Below are positions 48,724 through 57,774 of a DNA stretch of 64,000 nt, one piece after another. Positions within the stretch are counted from its first letter, which is position 1, and each line of letters opens with the position of its first letter. This DNA is from Adlercreutzia caecimuris B7 (lineage in GTDB: Bacteria; Actinomycetota; Coriobacteriia; Coriobacteriales; Eggerthellaceae): positions 1,017,226 through 1,081,225 of the forward strand of contig NZ_KE159646.1 in the NCBI RefSeq assembly GCF_000403355.2, in the 5' to 3' direction. The translations under genes were made by a program, and so were the position numbers. The notes below the pieces were generated by a model. The model ran no database searches, was not told the DNA's origin, and worked only from the letters and a program-made list of their open reading frames with translations.

Positions 48724-48819
48724 GAAAAACCAGCGAGCGTGCGCAATTCGGGCTCTCCGCGCGAGCCTCGACGGAGCGGACGGCCCGCTAACCGCTCTCT
48801 TCTCTTTGAGCGCCTCTCG

Positions 48820-49146
48820 CTACTCCTCCGTCATCGAGCGGTAGAAGCAAGTGCGCGCACCGGTGTGGCACGCCGGGCCGGCGGGGTTCACCAAGGCCAG
48901 CAGCGTGTCGCCGTCGCAGTCGTAGCGCAGATCCACCAGCTTCTGGGTATTGCCGCTCGTGGCGCCCTTATGCCACAGCTCCTGACGGCTGCGACTGAAG
49001 AACACCGTCTCGCCGCGCTCTAGCGTGAGCGCCAGCGATTCCGCGCTCATCCACGCCATCATGAGCACCGCGCCCGTATCGGCGTCCTGCACGATGCAGG
49101 GGATGAGCCCCGCCTCGTTGTACTTCAGCTCGGGAATATTCATCAC
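48820..49146 (-). CDS. hisI: Phosphoribosyl-AMP cyclohydrolase
   Basis: 108 aa, third step of histidine synthesis. [20 protein letters not shown] and [16 protein letters not shown] carry the zinc and metal ligands. It has no HisE (pyrophosphohydrolase) domain, and no hisE gene is seen in the operon. It starts 6 bp after hisF and is the last his gene here. Confidence 0.96.
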   Translation of the reverse strand: MMNIPELKYNEAGLIPCIVQDADTGAVLMMAWMSAESLALTLERGETVFFSRSRQELWHKGATSGNTQKLVDLRYDCDGDTLLALVNPAGPACHTGARTCFYRSMTEE

Positions 49147-49152
49147 GGCCCC

Positions 49153-49917
49153 CTACAGGCGCACGGAAATGCCGGCGGCGCGCATGGATTCCTTCACCTG
49201 GCGCACGGTCAGCTCGCCGAAATGGAAGACGCTCGCGGCCAGCACCGCATCGGCCTCGCCGTCGACGATGCCCTCGGCGAAGTGCTCCAGCTTGCCCACG
49301 CCGCCGCTCGCGATGACGGGGATGTCCACGGCCCGGGCCACGGTGCGCGTAAGATGGCAGTCGAAGCCGTCGCGGCTGCCGTCGCGGTCCATGCTCGTGA
49401 GCAGGATCTCCCCCGCTCCGCGCCGGGCCGCCTCGCGCGCCCATTCCACGACGTCGATGCCGGTGTTCTTGCGGCCGCCGGCCACATAGACCTCCCACTT
49501 GTTGGGGTTGCCGGGCACCGCCTTCGCGTCGATGGCCACCACGACGGCCTGGGTGCCGAAGGCCCGAGCCGCTTGCGCGATGAGGTCGGGGTTCGCCACG
49601 GCCGCCGAGTTCACCGATACCTTGTCGGCCCCGGCGGCGATCATCGTCCGAATGTCGGCCACGCTGCGGAAGCCGCCGCCCACGCAATAGGGCAGGTGCA
49701 GCTCGGCCGAGGCATGGCTGGCCAACTCCACCGTGGTGGCCCTATCATCGCTCGTGGCCGTGATGTCGAGGAAGATCACCTCGTCGGCCCTCTGCTCGTC
49801 ATAGGCCCGGGCCAGCTCGATGGGGTCGCCCGCATCCCGCAGGCCCACGAAGTTGACGCCCTTCACGACGCGGCCGTCCTTCACGTCCAGGCAGGGTATT
49901 ACTCTCTTTGTCAGCAT
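49153..49917 (-). CDS. hisF: Imidazole glycerol phosphate synthase, cyclase subunit
   Basis: 254 aa TIM barrel. It starts [20 protein letters not shown] with the first catalytic Asp. With HisH it makes imidazole glycerol phosphate and AICAR. ATG 49917 is chosen by family match; the RBS is weak (GAGACC). Repeat element D lies just upstream, between hisA and hisF. Confidence 0.96.
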   Translation of the reverse strand: MLTKRVIPCLDVKDGRVVKGVNFVGLRDAGDPIELARAYDEQRADEVIFLDITATSDDRATTVELASHASAELHLPYCVGGGFRSVADIRTMIAAGADKVSVNSAAVANPDLIAQAARAFGTQAVVVAIDAKAVPGNPNKWEVYVAGGRKNTGIDVVEWAREAARRGAGEILLTSMDRDGSRDGFDCHLTRTVARAVDIPVIASGGVGKLEHFAEGIVDGEADAVLAASVFHFGELTVRQVKESMRAAGISVRL

Positions 49918-49936
49918 AGTGGTCTCAATCCGTCCG

Positions 49937-50056
49937 CCGAGCGGGTTCGGCATACCTCGATTCGCTCAGGCAGTCCTCGCTTTGGAGAACAGGACGTTTA
50001 GTCCTGTTCTCGTCGCTGCGGAACTCGCTCGGTCGAGGCACGCCGAACCCACTCGG
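49937..50056 (-). repeat. Nested-hairpin intergenic element, copy D (hisA/hisF gap)
   Basis: Outer arms 49937-49960 and 50033-50056: 21 of 24 match, and all three mismatches become G-U pairs in minus-strand RNA. Inner arms 49985-49995 and 50001-50011: 11 perfect pairs with a 5-nt loop. Modules read TCGCTCAGGCAGTCCTCGCT and GTCGCTGCGGAACTCGCTCG. Confidence 0.82.
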
Positions 50057-50080
50057 CTCTTTTTCCTTCACTGCTCTACT

Positions 50081-50113
50081 CTGCAAAACTCGCTCGGTCG
50101 CAACACCGGCCGT
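50081..50113 (-). repeat. Half copy of the nested-hairpin element
   Basis: CTGCAAAACTCGCTCGGTCG repeats the right module of the family, 25 bp beyond copy D, followed by CAACACCGGCCGT, which resembles a right outer arm. No matching left half is visible, so it looks like a remnant. Confidence 0.55.
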
Positions 50114-50134
50114 CTCGCCGACTACGTTTTCTTG

Positions 50135-50926
50135 CTAGCCTTCCAAATCCTCGATGGTCAGCGGGCGCTCCTCCGCTTCCAAAGCATCGCTCACCTGGTA
50201 GGTGCCCGCGCAGGCGGCCACGCCGTCGGCCACCGAGAGCGTTCCCTCGTAAATGGCGCGGCCGGCGATGACGCCCTCCACCGCGTCGGCGATGGGGGCC
50301 AGGGCGCGGATGTCGGCCGCGGTGGCTATGCCGCCGGACACGATGACCGGGTTGCGGAAGGCCTCGGCAACGTCCGCATAGGCGTGCGGATCCACGCCGG
50401 TCTGCATGCCGTCGCGGGCGATGTCGGTATACACGATGTGCTCGTAGCCCAAGTCGGCCATGCGCGCGGCCAAATCCAGCGCCGACATTCCGGATCCTTC
50501 GATCCAGCCGGCCACAGCGGCCTCCCCCGCCTTCGCGTCGATGCCGGCCACGAGCGCGTCGGGACCGAACTTCTCCATGGCGGCCTGGGCGAAATCGGGG
50601 TCGCGCACAAGGGCGGTGCCCAAGATGACCCGGGTGGCCCCGGCGTCCAGCAAACGGTCGGCCACCTCCAGCGAGCGCACGCCGCCGCCCACTTCCACCT
50701 TCAGCTTCGTGCAGGCCAGAATGCGGCGCACTACCTCGATGTTGTCGGGGTTGCCGGATTTCGCGCCGTCCAGGTCCACCACGTGCAGCCAGGTGGCGCC
50801 GTCCTCCTCGAAGAGCTGGGCCTGGGTGGCCGGGTCGTCGTGGTACACGGTGACGGCATCGTAGTCGCCGCGGGCCAGGCGCACGGCGCGGCCGTCCAGG
50901 ATATCGATGGCGGGCAACAGATACAT
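50135..50926 (-). CDS. hisA: ProFAR isomerase
   Basis: 263 aa TIM barrel that isomerises ProFAR to PRFAR. It begins MYLLPAIDILDGRAVRLARG; the second half has YTDIARDGMQTGVD, and both catalytic aspartates are in place. In some actinobacteria (PriA) the same enzyme also serves tryptophan synthesis; this cannot be decided from sequence here. ATG 50926 lies 2 bp after the hisH stop. Confidence 0.96.
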   Translation of the reverse strand: MYLLPAIDILDGRAVRLARGDYDAVTVYHDDPATQAQLFEEDGATWLHVVDLDGAKSGNPDNIEVVRRILACTKLKVEVGGGVRSLEVADRLLDAGATRVILGTALVRDPDFAQAAMEKFGPDALVAGIDAKAGEAAVAGWIEGSGMSALDLAARMADLGYEHIVYTDIARDGMQTGVDPHAYADVAEAFRNPVIVSGGIATAADIRALAPIADAVEGVIAGRAIYEGTLSVADGVAACAGTYQVSDALEAEERPLTIEDLEG

Positions 50927-50928
50927 GG

Positions 50929-51630
50929 CTACTCCTTTGACAAGACGGTATCTTCCGCCATGGTAGCGGCCGCGCCGCGGCGACCGGCCGCAGCACCGGC
51001 AACGGTTACGAAGTTGGCGAGCAGGCGCGCGCCGGCATCCGAGCTCTTCTCGGGGTGGAACTGCACGCCCCACACGGGACGCCCGGGCACCCGCACGGCG
51101 CAGGGGAACGTGACCGAGTGGGTGGTGCGCCCGATGGTCGCGGCGCTCTCGGGGGCGGCGAAGGAGTGGGTGAAGTAGAAGTACTCCCCGCTTTCCAGGC
51201 CGTCGAACAATGGGTCGGTCTCGTCCCACTCCACGGAGTTCCAGCCCACATGGGGAATCTTATAGGCCGCGCCCGCCTCGTCGGTCTTGGGCATGAGGCC
51301 CACCGTGCCGGGGACGAGGCCCAGGCCCGCGGGCAGGGGCCCGGCCCCGGGCGCGTGCTCGGTACCGGCCTCGAACATGAGGTGCATGCCCAGGCAAATG
51401 CCGAGAAAGGGCGCCCCGGCCGCCACGGCGTCGGTCACAGCCGCGCCCAGGCCGAGCTCTTCCAAAGACGCGGCGGCATCGGCGAAGGCGCCCACGCCCG
51501 GCAGCACCACGGCATCGGCCGCGCGCACCTGAGCCGGATCGTCGGAGACGACGACCTCGGCCCCCGCGCCGCGCAGCCCCCGCTCCACCGAGAGCAGGTT
51601 TCCCTTATGGTAATCAACGACAACGATCAA
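50929..51630 (-). CDS. hisH: Imidazole glycerol phosphate synthase, glutaminase subunit
   Basis: 233 aa class I glutamine amidotransferase supplying ammonia to HisF. The nucleophile cysteine is in FLGICLGMHLMFE and the His/Glu pair in WGVQFHPEKSS. The chosen start is TTG 51630 (MIVVVDYHKGNLLSVERGL) because this is the family N-terminus and GGGGAG lies 8 nt upstream; an ATG about 48 bp further up would add residues without similarity. Confidence 0.92.
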   Translation of the reverse strand: MIVVVDYHKGNLLSVERGLRGAGAEVVVSDDPAQVRAADAVVLPGVGAFADAAASLEELGLGAAVTDAVAAGAPFLGICLGMHLMFEAGTEHAPGAGPLPAGLGLVPGTVGLMPKTDEAGAAYKIPHVGWNSVEWDETDPLFDGLESGEYFYFTHSFAAPESAATIGRTTHSVTFPCAVRVPGRPVWGVQFHPEKSSDAGARLLANFVTVAGAAAGRRGAAATMAEDTVLSKE

Positions 51631-51691
51631 CTTCGCAACTCCCCTCACCGCTACGGTCAACAACGCCGGGCCGTCCATGGCGCGCGGCCGG

Positions 51692-52282
51692 CTACAGCAC
51701 GCCCTTTGTGGAGGGCACCTCGCCGGCGAGCGCCGGATCGATGGCCACGGCCTGGCGCAGGGCGCGGCCGCAGGCCTTGAAGGCGGCCTCGAAGATATGG
51801 TGCACGTTGTCGCCGGCCAGCTGGCGCACGTGCAGGGTGATGCCGGCATTGGCGGCCAGGGCGATGAAGAACTCCCGGGCCAGCTGGGTGTCGAAATCGC
51901 CCACCATGCCGAAGGGCACCTCTACGGCCCAGTGCAGCTGCCCGCGCCCGGATATGTCGAGAGCCGCCAGCACCAGGGCCTCGTCCATGGGCACAAAGGC
52001 GCTGCCGAAGCGCGCGATGCCCGCCTTGTCGCCCAGGGCGGCACCTAAGGCCTGGCCCAGCACGATGCCGGCATCCTCCACGGAATGGTGGCCGTCCACC
52101 TCCAGGTCGCCCTCCACAGACACCGCGAGATCCATGCGGCTGTGGCGCGCGAAGGCGCTCAGCATGTGGTCGAAGAACCCGATGCCCGTGGACAGATCGG
52201 CCCGTCCCGCGCCGTCCAGATTCACCGTGACCGCGATAGCGGTCTCGGCCGTGGTGCGGGTGATGGTCGCCTCTCTCGCCAT
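51692..52282 (-). CDS. hisB: Imidazoleglycerol-phosphate dehydratase
   Basis: 196 aa monofunctional dehydratase, without the histidinol phosphatase domain. The metal-binding motifs FFDHMLSAFARHS, DGHHSVEDAGI and the later GDNVHHIFEAAFKACGRAL are all present. A separate histidinol phosphatase gene is expected but is not in this operon. Confidence 0.97.
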   Translation of the reverse strand: MAREATITRTTAETAIAVTVNLDGAGRADLSTGIGFFDHMLSAFARHSRMDLAVSVEGDLEVDGHHSVEDAGIVLGQALGAALGDKAGIARFGSAFVPMDEALVLAALDISGRGQLHWAVEVPFGMVGDFDTQLAREFFIALAANAGITLHVRQLAGDNVHHIFEAAFKACGRALRQAVAIDPALAGEVPSTKGVL

Positions 52283-52294
52283 GATGCTCCTCCT

Positions 52295-53392
52295 TTAGTC
52301 CCGCGCCGCTTGGGCGCGGCGGCTCCCCCGCTCGGCCACGAAGGCCCGCAGCAGGCTGATGAACCGGTCGTTCTGCTCCGGCGTGCCCATGGTCACGCGC
52401 AGGCAGCCCTCCAAAAGCGGCGTTGCCGAGAAGTCGCGCACGAGCACCCCGTGCTCGTAGAGGTACTCCCAGGCCTCGCCGGCGTCTTCCATGCGCAGCA
52501 GAATCCAGTTGGAGTCCGATGGGAACGGCACGATGCCGGGAGTTGCCCGCAGCGCCTCTGCGACCCGGCCGCGCTCCTCGATGATCTCGCGGATGCCCGG
52601 CTCGAAGCGGGCCCGGTGCTCGAAGACCACCTCGCCCACAGCCTGGGACACCGCATCCACCGAATAGGGCTGGCGCACCTTGACGAACTCGCGGATGACC
52701 GCCGGGTTCGCCAGAATATAGCCGAGCCGCACCCCCGCAAGCGAGAACGCCTTGGAGAACGTGCGCAGGATGACGAGGTTCTCGTGGGTCGCGAGCAAAG
52801 GGCGCGCGGTCTGGCGCGAGAACTCGAAGTAGGCCTCGTCCACCATAACCAGGGCGTCGGTGGCGTCCAGCAGGCGCTCGATGAAGGCCTGGGGGCAGCG
52901 CAGGCCCGTGGGGTTGTTCGGGCTCGCCACGATAACGTAGTCGATGTCGCCGACGGCCAAACGCTCGAAGGCGGCCTCCTCGTCGATGGAGAAGTCCTCG
53001 GTGCGCGCGATGTCCACCACCGCGGTGTTCGTGAGCCGGGCATTGGCCGCGTACACCGAGAAGGTGGGCGGGAAGTTCAGACAGGTGCGCCCCGGGCCGC
53101 CCCAGGCCAGCGCCAGGTTGAACAGCAGCTCATCACCGCCGTTGCCGATGAGCACATGATCGCGGTCGAGGCCGTTGGCCTCGGCGATCATGTCGCGCAG
53201 ACCGCCCGCGAGCGGATCGGGGTAGCGGTTGAGGGGCACCTTCGCGATGCGGCGGCCGATGAGCTCGCGCAGCTCGCCGTCCACGTCCCGCGGGTTCTCG
53301 TTGGCCGACAGGAACGCCTCGGCCGGCAGGTATTTCGGATCGTAGGGCACAAGGCCCGCCAGCTGCGGGGCCGCCGCGCGCACCCTATTCAT
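52295..53392 (-). CDS. hisC: Histidinol-phosphate aminotransferase
   Basis: 365 aa PLP-dependent fold-type I enzyme. The lysine forming the Schiff base lies in LRTFSKAFSLAGVRLGY, with VASPNNPTG and MVDEAYFEF before it. Start ATG 53392 ([19 protein letters not shown]) overlaps the hisD stop by 8 bp; upstream in-frame starts would run through hisD. Confidence 0.95.
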   Translation of the reverse strand: MNRVRAAAPQLAGLVPYDPKYLPAEAFLSANENPRDVDGELRELIGRRIAKVPLNRYPDPLAGGLRDMIAEANGLDRDHVLIGNGGDELLFNLALAWGGPGRTCLNFPPTFSVYAANARLTNTAVVDIARTEDFSIDEEAAFERLAVGDIDYVIVASPNNPTGLRCPQAFIERLLDATDALVMVDEAYFEFSRQTARPLLATHENLVILRTFSKAFSLAGVRLGYILANPAVIREFVKVRQPYSVDAVSQAVGEVVFEHRARFEPGIREIIEERGRVAEALRATPGIVPFPSDSNWILLRMEDAGEAWEYLYEHGVLVRDFSATPLLEGCLRVTMGTPEQNDRFISLLRAFVAERGSRRAQAARD

Positions 53393-54767
53393 CGGCCGAG
53401 CCCGTCGCAGCCGCGCCCGCGCCGGCATCCACCCCGGCCGTCGCCCCGGCCCCGGCCACGCCCGCCTGCTCGGCGGAAAGCAGGCTCTGCAGGCGCAGGG
53501 CCACGGACTGGGCATGGGCCCACAGCCCCTCGTGGGTGGCGATCTGCACCACGGAGCGGGCGTCGTTTCTCAGGGCGGCAGCCGTGTACTGGATGACGGA
53601 GGACTTCTTCACGAAATCGTCCACCGAAAGGGGCGAGGAGTAGCGGGCCGTGCCGCCTGTGGGCAGGGTGTGGTTGGGGCCGGCCACGTAGTCGCCCACG
53701 GCCTCGGGGGTCCACTCCCCCAGGAAGATGGCGCCGGCGTTGTGGATGGCGCCGAGGTGCTCCATGGCGTTCGCCACGTGCATCTCCAAGTGCTCCGGCG
53801 CGATGACGTTCACCGCTTCCAGGGCCTGCTCCATAGTGGGGCACACCACGATGAGGCCGTGGTCGTCCAGGGAAGCGCGGGTGATGTCGGCGCGAGTGGA
53901 GCGCTCCATGTGGTCGGCGATGGCCGCCTCCACGGCATTGGCGTAGGCATCCGAGAAGGTAACCAGGTAGCAGGCGGCCAGAGGGTCGTGCTCGGCCTGG
54001 GCCATGAGGTCGATGGCCACCATGGACGGATCGGCGGTCTCGTCGGCCACGACGCACACCTCCGAAGGGCCGGCGATCATATCGATGCCCACATCCCCTG
54101 AGACGAGCTTCTTCGCCGCGGCCACAAAGGCGTTGCCCGGGCCGGTGATCTTGGCCACGGGGCGGATGGTCTCGGTGCCGTAGGCGAGCGCCGCCACGGC
54201 CTGGGCGCCGCCCACGGTGTAGATCTCGGTAACACCGGCGATCTTGCAGGCGGCCAGCACCGTGGCGTCGAGCGTGCCGTCCTTGGTCGGCGGCGTCACG
54301 CACACGATGCGCTCCACGCCGGCCACCTGGGCCGGCAGGGCGTTCATGAGCACCGTGGAGGGGTACAGGGCCCGCCCTCCCGGCACGTAGATGCCCACGG
54401 AATCGAGCGGTGTCACCTTCGACCCCACGATGGCCCCGTCCTGACGCGCGAAGAACCAGCTCTGCTGGCGCTGGCGCTCGTGGAAGTCGCGGATCTGGGC
54501 CGCGGCCTGGTTCAGGGCGTCGATAGTGTCGGGGTCAACTGCGGCCAGGGCCTCCTCGATGGCGCTCTCGGGCACACGGAAGTCGTCGATGGCCACGCCG
54601 TCGAACTTCTCGGTGTAGGCCCGCAGGGCCGCGTCGCCCTTCGCGCGCACCTCCTCGATGATGGCCGTGGCCGCCTCCAGGGCGCCGGGGTTGAAGGCCC
54701 CCGCCCGATCGATGAAGTCGGCGGTGAAGGGCTCGGTGGGTTGCAGGTCTACGCGTCGCATGGTCAT
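53385..54767 (-). CDS. hisD: Histidinol dehydrogenase
   Basis: 460 aa NAD-dependent zinc enzyme of the last two steps of histidine synthesis. [36 protein letters not shown] and [20 protein letters not shown] are family signatures. The last 30 residues are Ala/Gly-rich. The start (54767) follows GGAGAGACCC. Confidence 0.97.
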   Translation of the reverse strand: MTMRRVDLQPTEPFTADFIDRAGAFNPGALEAATAIIEEVRAKGDAALRAYTEKFDGVAIDDFRVPESAIEEALAAVDPDTIDALNQAAAQIRDFHERQRQQSWFFARQDGAIVGSKVTPLDSVGIYVPGGRALYPSTVLMNALPAQVAGVERIVCVTPPTKDGTLDATVLAACKIAGVTEIYTVGGAQAVAALAYGTETIRPVAKITGPGNAFVAAAKKLVSGDVGIDMIAGPSEVCVVADETADPSMVAIDLMAQAEHDPLAACYLVTFSDAYANAVEAAIADHMERSTRADITRASLDDHGLIVVCPTMEQALEAVNVIAPEHLEMHVANAMEHLGAIHNAGAIFLGEWTPEAVGDYVAGPNHTLPTGGTARYSSPLSVDDFVKKSSVIQYTAAALRNDARSVVQIATHEGLWAHAQSVALRLQSLLSAEQAGVAGAGATAGVDAGAGAAATGSADE

Positions 54768-54830
54768 GGGTCTCTCCTTAGGGGTCGTCGGAAACGGATA
54801 CGCGCCGCCGAGGCGCGGGGGACAAGCGGT

Positions 54831-56549
54831 CTAGCCGGCCGGATTCGATGCGCCGGCGATGGGCGCGTAGCTATGATGGGGGGCGTGGGCCGCCAGCGTG
54901 CGGGCCAGGCCCACGATGCGCTCGTCGGTGCGCAGGGCGCAGCCGTTGGCGAAGAAGCGGGCCGTGGAGGCCAGCACCTCTTCCACGATTTCCAAGTTGT
55001 TCTCGGCCAGGGTGGTGCCTGTGGCCGTGATGTCCACGATGCGCTCGGCGAGCCCCACCATGGGGGCCAGCTCCACGTTGCCGTGCAGGTACACGATCTC
55101 CACCTGGGTGCCGGTCCGTGCGAAGTGCGCCCGGGTGATAGCGGGGTACTTCGTGGCGATGCGCATGGAGCCGAGCTTGCGGTAGCGCTCCTCGATGGCC
55201 GCGGTGGTACCGGCGGCCTCGGCCACCACGAAGCGGCAGCCGCCGAAGCGCAGATCCACGAGCTCCACCACATCGGCCCCCACCTCTTGCAGGGAATCCT
55301 TGCCGCAGATGCCGCAGTCGGCCGCTCCCAGGGCCACGAACACCGGCGCATCGGAGGGGCGCACGATGATGTAGTCGACCCCCGGGTTGGAGATGACGAG
55401 CGAGCGGCCCGGGCTCGCGAGACCGGTCACATCGAGCCCCGCCTCTTCCAGACAGGCGATGGCCTCGGCGTTGAGCGAGCCTTTGGGCACGGCGATGCGC
55501 AACGGACGGGCGGCTCGGCCGCCCGTTGCTGCCGCCTCGGCCGATGCGGCGGCCATGGTCTGCTCCAAATGGAAGGCGAAACCCGCCGCGGGCCGGTCGA
55601 TGCCGTAGGCGCCGATCATGCGATCGTAGCGGCCACCAGATCCCAAAGGCGCCCCCAGGTGGGGCGAGGCCGCCTCGAACACGATGCCCGTATAGTAGTT
55701 GAAGGAGCTGACCACCGAGAAATCCACCAGCAGCCGCTCGGCAAGCCCCGCCGCGGCCAGGCGGTCGCACGTATCTTGGAAGTCGTCCAGATCGGCCACG
55801 CATCCCAGCGGTGCCACCAGGGCCCGCACCTCCTCGATGGCCTCGCGGCCGCCGCGGATGCGGGCGAGACGGCCAATGGCGTCGGCGTAGGCCGGGGCGG
55901 CCGCACCCGGATCGGGCAGCTCGGCCCCGTCCTCGGGACGCCGGCCGGCCACGGCGCCGCATAGACGGTCCAAGGCCACGAAGTCGGAGTCGTGGTAGGC
56001 ATCGAGCACCGCGAGCTTCCACAGCTCGGCGGCGCCGGAGCGCTCGAGAAGGGCCCGCAGCACCCCCACCGTGGCAATGCCCAGCACGAAATCGGTCGCG
56101 CCGGCCAAACGCAGGGCCTCGGCGAACAGGGCCACGATCTCGGCATCCACCGCCGGCCCGCGCTCGCCGATGCACTCCACACCGCATTGGGTGAGCTCAC
56201 GGGCCACGACCTGGTTGTCGGTCTCGGCCTCGCGGAACACCCGCTGGGTATAGCGGAAGCGCAGCGGGCCCTCCTCGGCCGCCATGCGCGTGGCGCAGGC
56301 CCGGGCGATCTGCAGGGTGACGTCCGGACGCATGGCCAGCAGATCGTCGTGGGAGTCGAAGAACTTGAAGGGGGATGCGGGCATACGGCCGCCGGCCCGC
56401 ATGACGTCCATGACTTCCAGAGTGGGAGTCTCGATGGGCACATAGCCGCGAGCGGCGAACAAGTCGGCCACCGCCCGGGTGATGGCCTCGCGGGCGAGCG
56501 CCTCTTCGGCGAGCACGTCGCGGAAACCCGATGGCGTTACTGCGTTCAC
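54831..56549 (-). CDS. hisG: Fused ATP phosphoribosyltransferase, HisZ-HisG
   Basis: 572 aa. Residues 1-345 are HisZ, the HisRS-like regulatory subunit: GFRDVLAEEALAREA, AMRPDVTLQIARACA, and a YTGIVFEAASPHLGAPLGSG region. Residues 350-572 are short-form HisG, the catalytic subunit: RIAVPKGSLNAEAIACLEEA, ADCGICGKDSL, and a C-terminal GTTLAENNLEIVEEV. Short HisG normally needs a separate HisZ; here both are one chain, with an Ala-rich linker at 330-348. It catalyses the first, feedback-regulated step. Start GTG 56549 has GGAGGG 8 nt upstream. First gene of the operon. Confidence 0.94.
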   Translation of the reverse strand: MNAVTPSGFRDVLAEEALAREAITRAVADLFAARGYVPIETPTLEVMDVMRAGGRMPASPFKFFDSHDDLLAMRPDVTLQIARACATRMAAEEGPLRFRYTQRVFREAETDNQVVARELTQCGVECIGERGPAVDAEIVALFAEALRLAGATDFVLGIATVGVLRALLERSGAAELWKLAVLDAYHDSDFVALDRLCGAVAGRRPEDGAELPDPGAAAPAYADAIGRLARIRGGREAIEEVRALVAPLGCVADLDDFQDTCDRLAAAGLAERLLVDFSVVSSFNYYTGIVFEAASPHLGAPLGSGGRYDRMIGAYGIDRPAAGFAFHLEQTMAAASAEAAATGGRAARPLRIAVPKGSLNAEAIACLEEAGLDVTGLASPGRSLVISNPGVDYIIVRPSDAPVFVALGAADCGICGKDSLQEVGADVVELVDLRFGGCRFVVAEAAGTTAAIEERYRKLGSMRIATKYPAITRAHFARTGTQVEIVYLHGNVELAPMVGLAERIVDITATGTTLAENNLEIVEEVLASTARFFANGCALRTDERIVGLARTLAAHAPHHSYAPIAGASNPAG

Positions 56550-56873
56550 GAACCGGTCCCTCCTCGCGCCGATATGGAATCGGCCGCGCTGCGTTCCTTA
56601 CGAAATCCCTCACATTATCCGCTTTCGCGGCGCGCCTGCGCACCGCAGCGGGTGAAAGGCGAATTATCGACAGAGACACGCCGGAAAGAGTCCCGAAGAC
56701 GCGACGAGCGAGATGCGCGGTGCCCGGCGCACGGCCCTTCGGGGCCGCGCCGATGGACCCGGCCTCCGAGGAGACGCGCGGGCTGCGCCCTACGCGCGAC
56801 AACGCGCGACCCGTCGGCATAGCTCTACCGATGCCAATACTTTATCACAGTAGAGTACTAAAGCAATGGTTGT
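56550..56873. other. Leader region of the his operon
   Basis: 324 bp between larC and hisZG. It holds a promoter candidate near larC, then a leader of about 280 nt with GC hairpins (for example GCGCGGCCCC/GGGCCGTGCGC near 56730). No run of His codons in an RBS-led short frame and no T-box box were found. Confidence 0.5.
56839..56866 (-). promoter_or_regulatory. Candidate his operon promoter
   Basis: Minus strand TTGCTT (56861-56866), 16-bp spacer, TAAAGT (56839-56844), in an AT-rich patch just after the larC stop. Confidence 0.5.
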
Positions 56874-57773
56874 TTACGCGAGCGGCTCGATGATCATGGC
56901 GCGCAGGATGCCGGGGGTGTCGTAGGCCCGCTTGCCCGCGCCCATGCCGATACGGCGGATGGCGAAGCGCTCGGGCAGCGCGTCGGCGGTGCGCAGCGCA
57001 CCGGCCACGGCGGCGCCGGTAGGCGTGACGAGCTCGCCCTCCACCGCCACCGGAGTCAAGGGCAGTCCGCAGATCTCGGCGATGAGCGCCGTGGCGGGCG
57101 CCGGCACGGGAATGAGGCCGTGCTGGCAGCGCACCGTGCCGGTGCCGCAGGGCAGGTCGGCCACGACGACGCCGTCGGGCGCCAGATCGTCCACCGCCGC
57201 CGCGATGGCCACGATATCGGCGATGGAGTCCACAGCGCCCACCTCGTGGAAATGTACCTGATCTACAGGCACGCCGTGGGCCCGGGCCTCGGCGTCGGCC
57301 ACGAGCGCGAAGATGCGCCGGGCGATGGCCTTGGCGCCCTCGGTCATGGCCGCGCCCTCGATGATCGCCTCGATCTCCCGGGGACCCCGATGGCGATGCC
57401 CCCCGTCGGGCACAGGGCCGTGTCCGTGCCCGTGCTCGTGGCCGTGCGCGTGGTCGTGGCCGTGCTCGTGCGCGTGGTCGTGCCCGTGCGCGTGGTCGTG
57501 GTCGCAATCGCCGCCTCCTCCCTGCCCGTGGCCGTGGAGATAGGCCATGTCGTGGTCATGGTTCTCATGGGCCGCATCGAGCACCACGTTGAAGTCGCAC
57601 ACGTCCAGGCCCGACTTCACCACTCGTGCGATGTCAACGGAAAACCCCTCCACATCCAAGCTTTCGAGCGCCGCGCGCACCACCTCTTCCCGCGCGCCGA
57701 CGTCCAGCAGAGCTGCCGCGCACATGTCGCCGCTGATGCCCGAAGTGCATTCCAGATACAGAAGCCTGGTCAT
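56874..57773 (-). CDS. larC: LarC-family nickel insertion protein, short form
   Basis: 299 aa. It matches the N-terminal (LarC1) domain: LYLECTSGISGDMCAAALLD at the start, QVHFHEVGAVDSIADIVAIA and LPCGTGTVRCQHGLIPVPAP later. A nickel-binding-like stretch rich in His (about residues 70-130, many HGH/HDHAH units) lies inside. LarC inserts nickel into the pincer nucleotide cofactor of lactate racemase and related enzymes. In Lactobacillus a -1 frameshift joins LarC1 to LarC2; here no LarC2 frame follows, so this is a short form. It overlaps nothing and begins 1 bp after larB. Confidence 0.88.
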   Translation of the reverse strand: MTRLLYLECTSGISGDMCAAALLDVGAREEVVRAALESLDVEGFSVDIARVVKSGLDVCDFNVVLDAAHENHDHDMAYLHGHGQGGGGDCDHDHAHGHDHAHEHGHDHAHGHEHGHGHGPVPDGGHRHRGPREIEAIIEGAAMTEGAKAIARRIFALVADAEARAHGVPVDQVHFHEVGAVDSIADIVAIAAAVDDLAPDGVVVADLPCGTGTVRCQHGLIPVPAPATALIAEICGLPLTPVAVEGELVTPTGAAVAGALRTADALPERFAIRRIGMGAGKRAYDTPGILRAMIIEPLA

Positions 57774-57774
57774 G

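Noticed and set aside
56550-56830. His attenuator or T-box in the his leader
   Set aside because: No run of His codons in a short RBS-led frame and no conserved T-box sequence could be found.
56800-56880. Programmed frameshift from larC1 into larC2
   Set aside because: The -1 frame continues only about 10 codons past the stop region, and no LarC2-like sequence follows.
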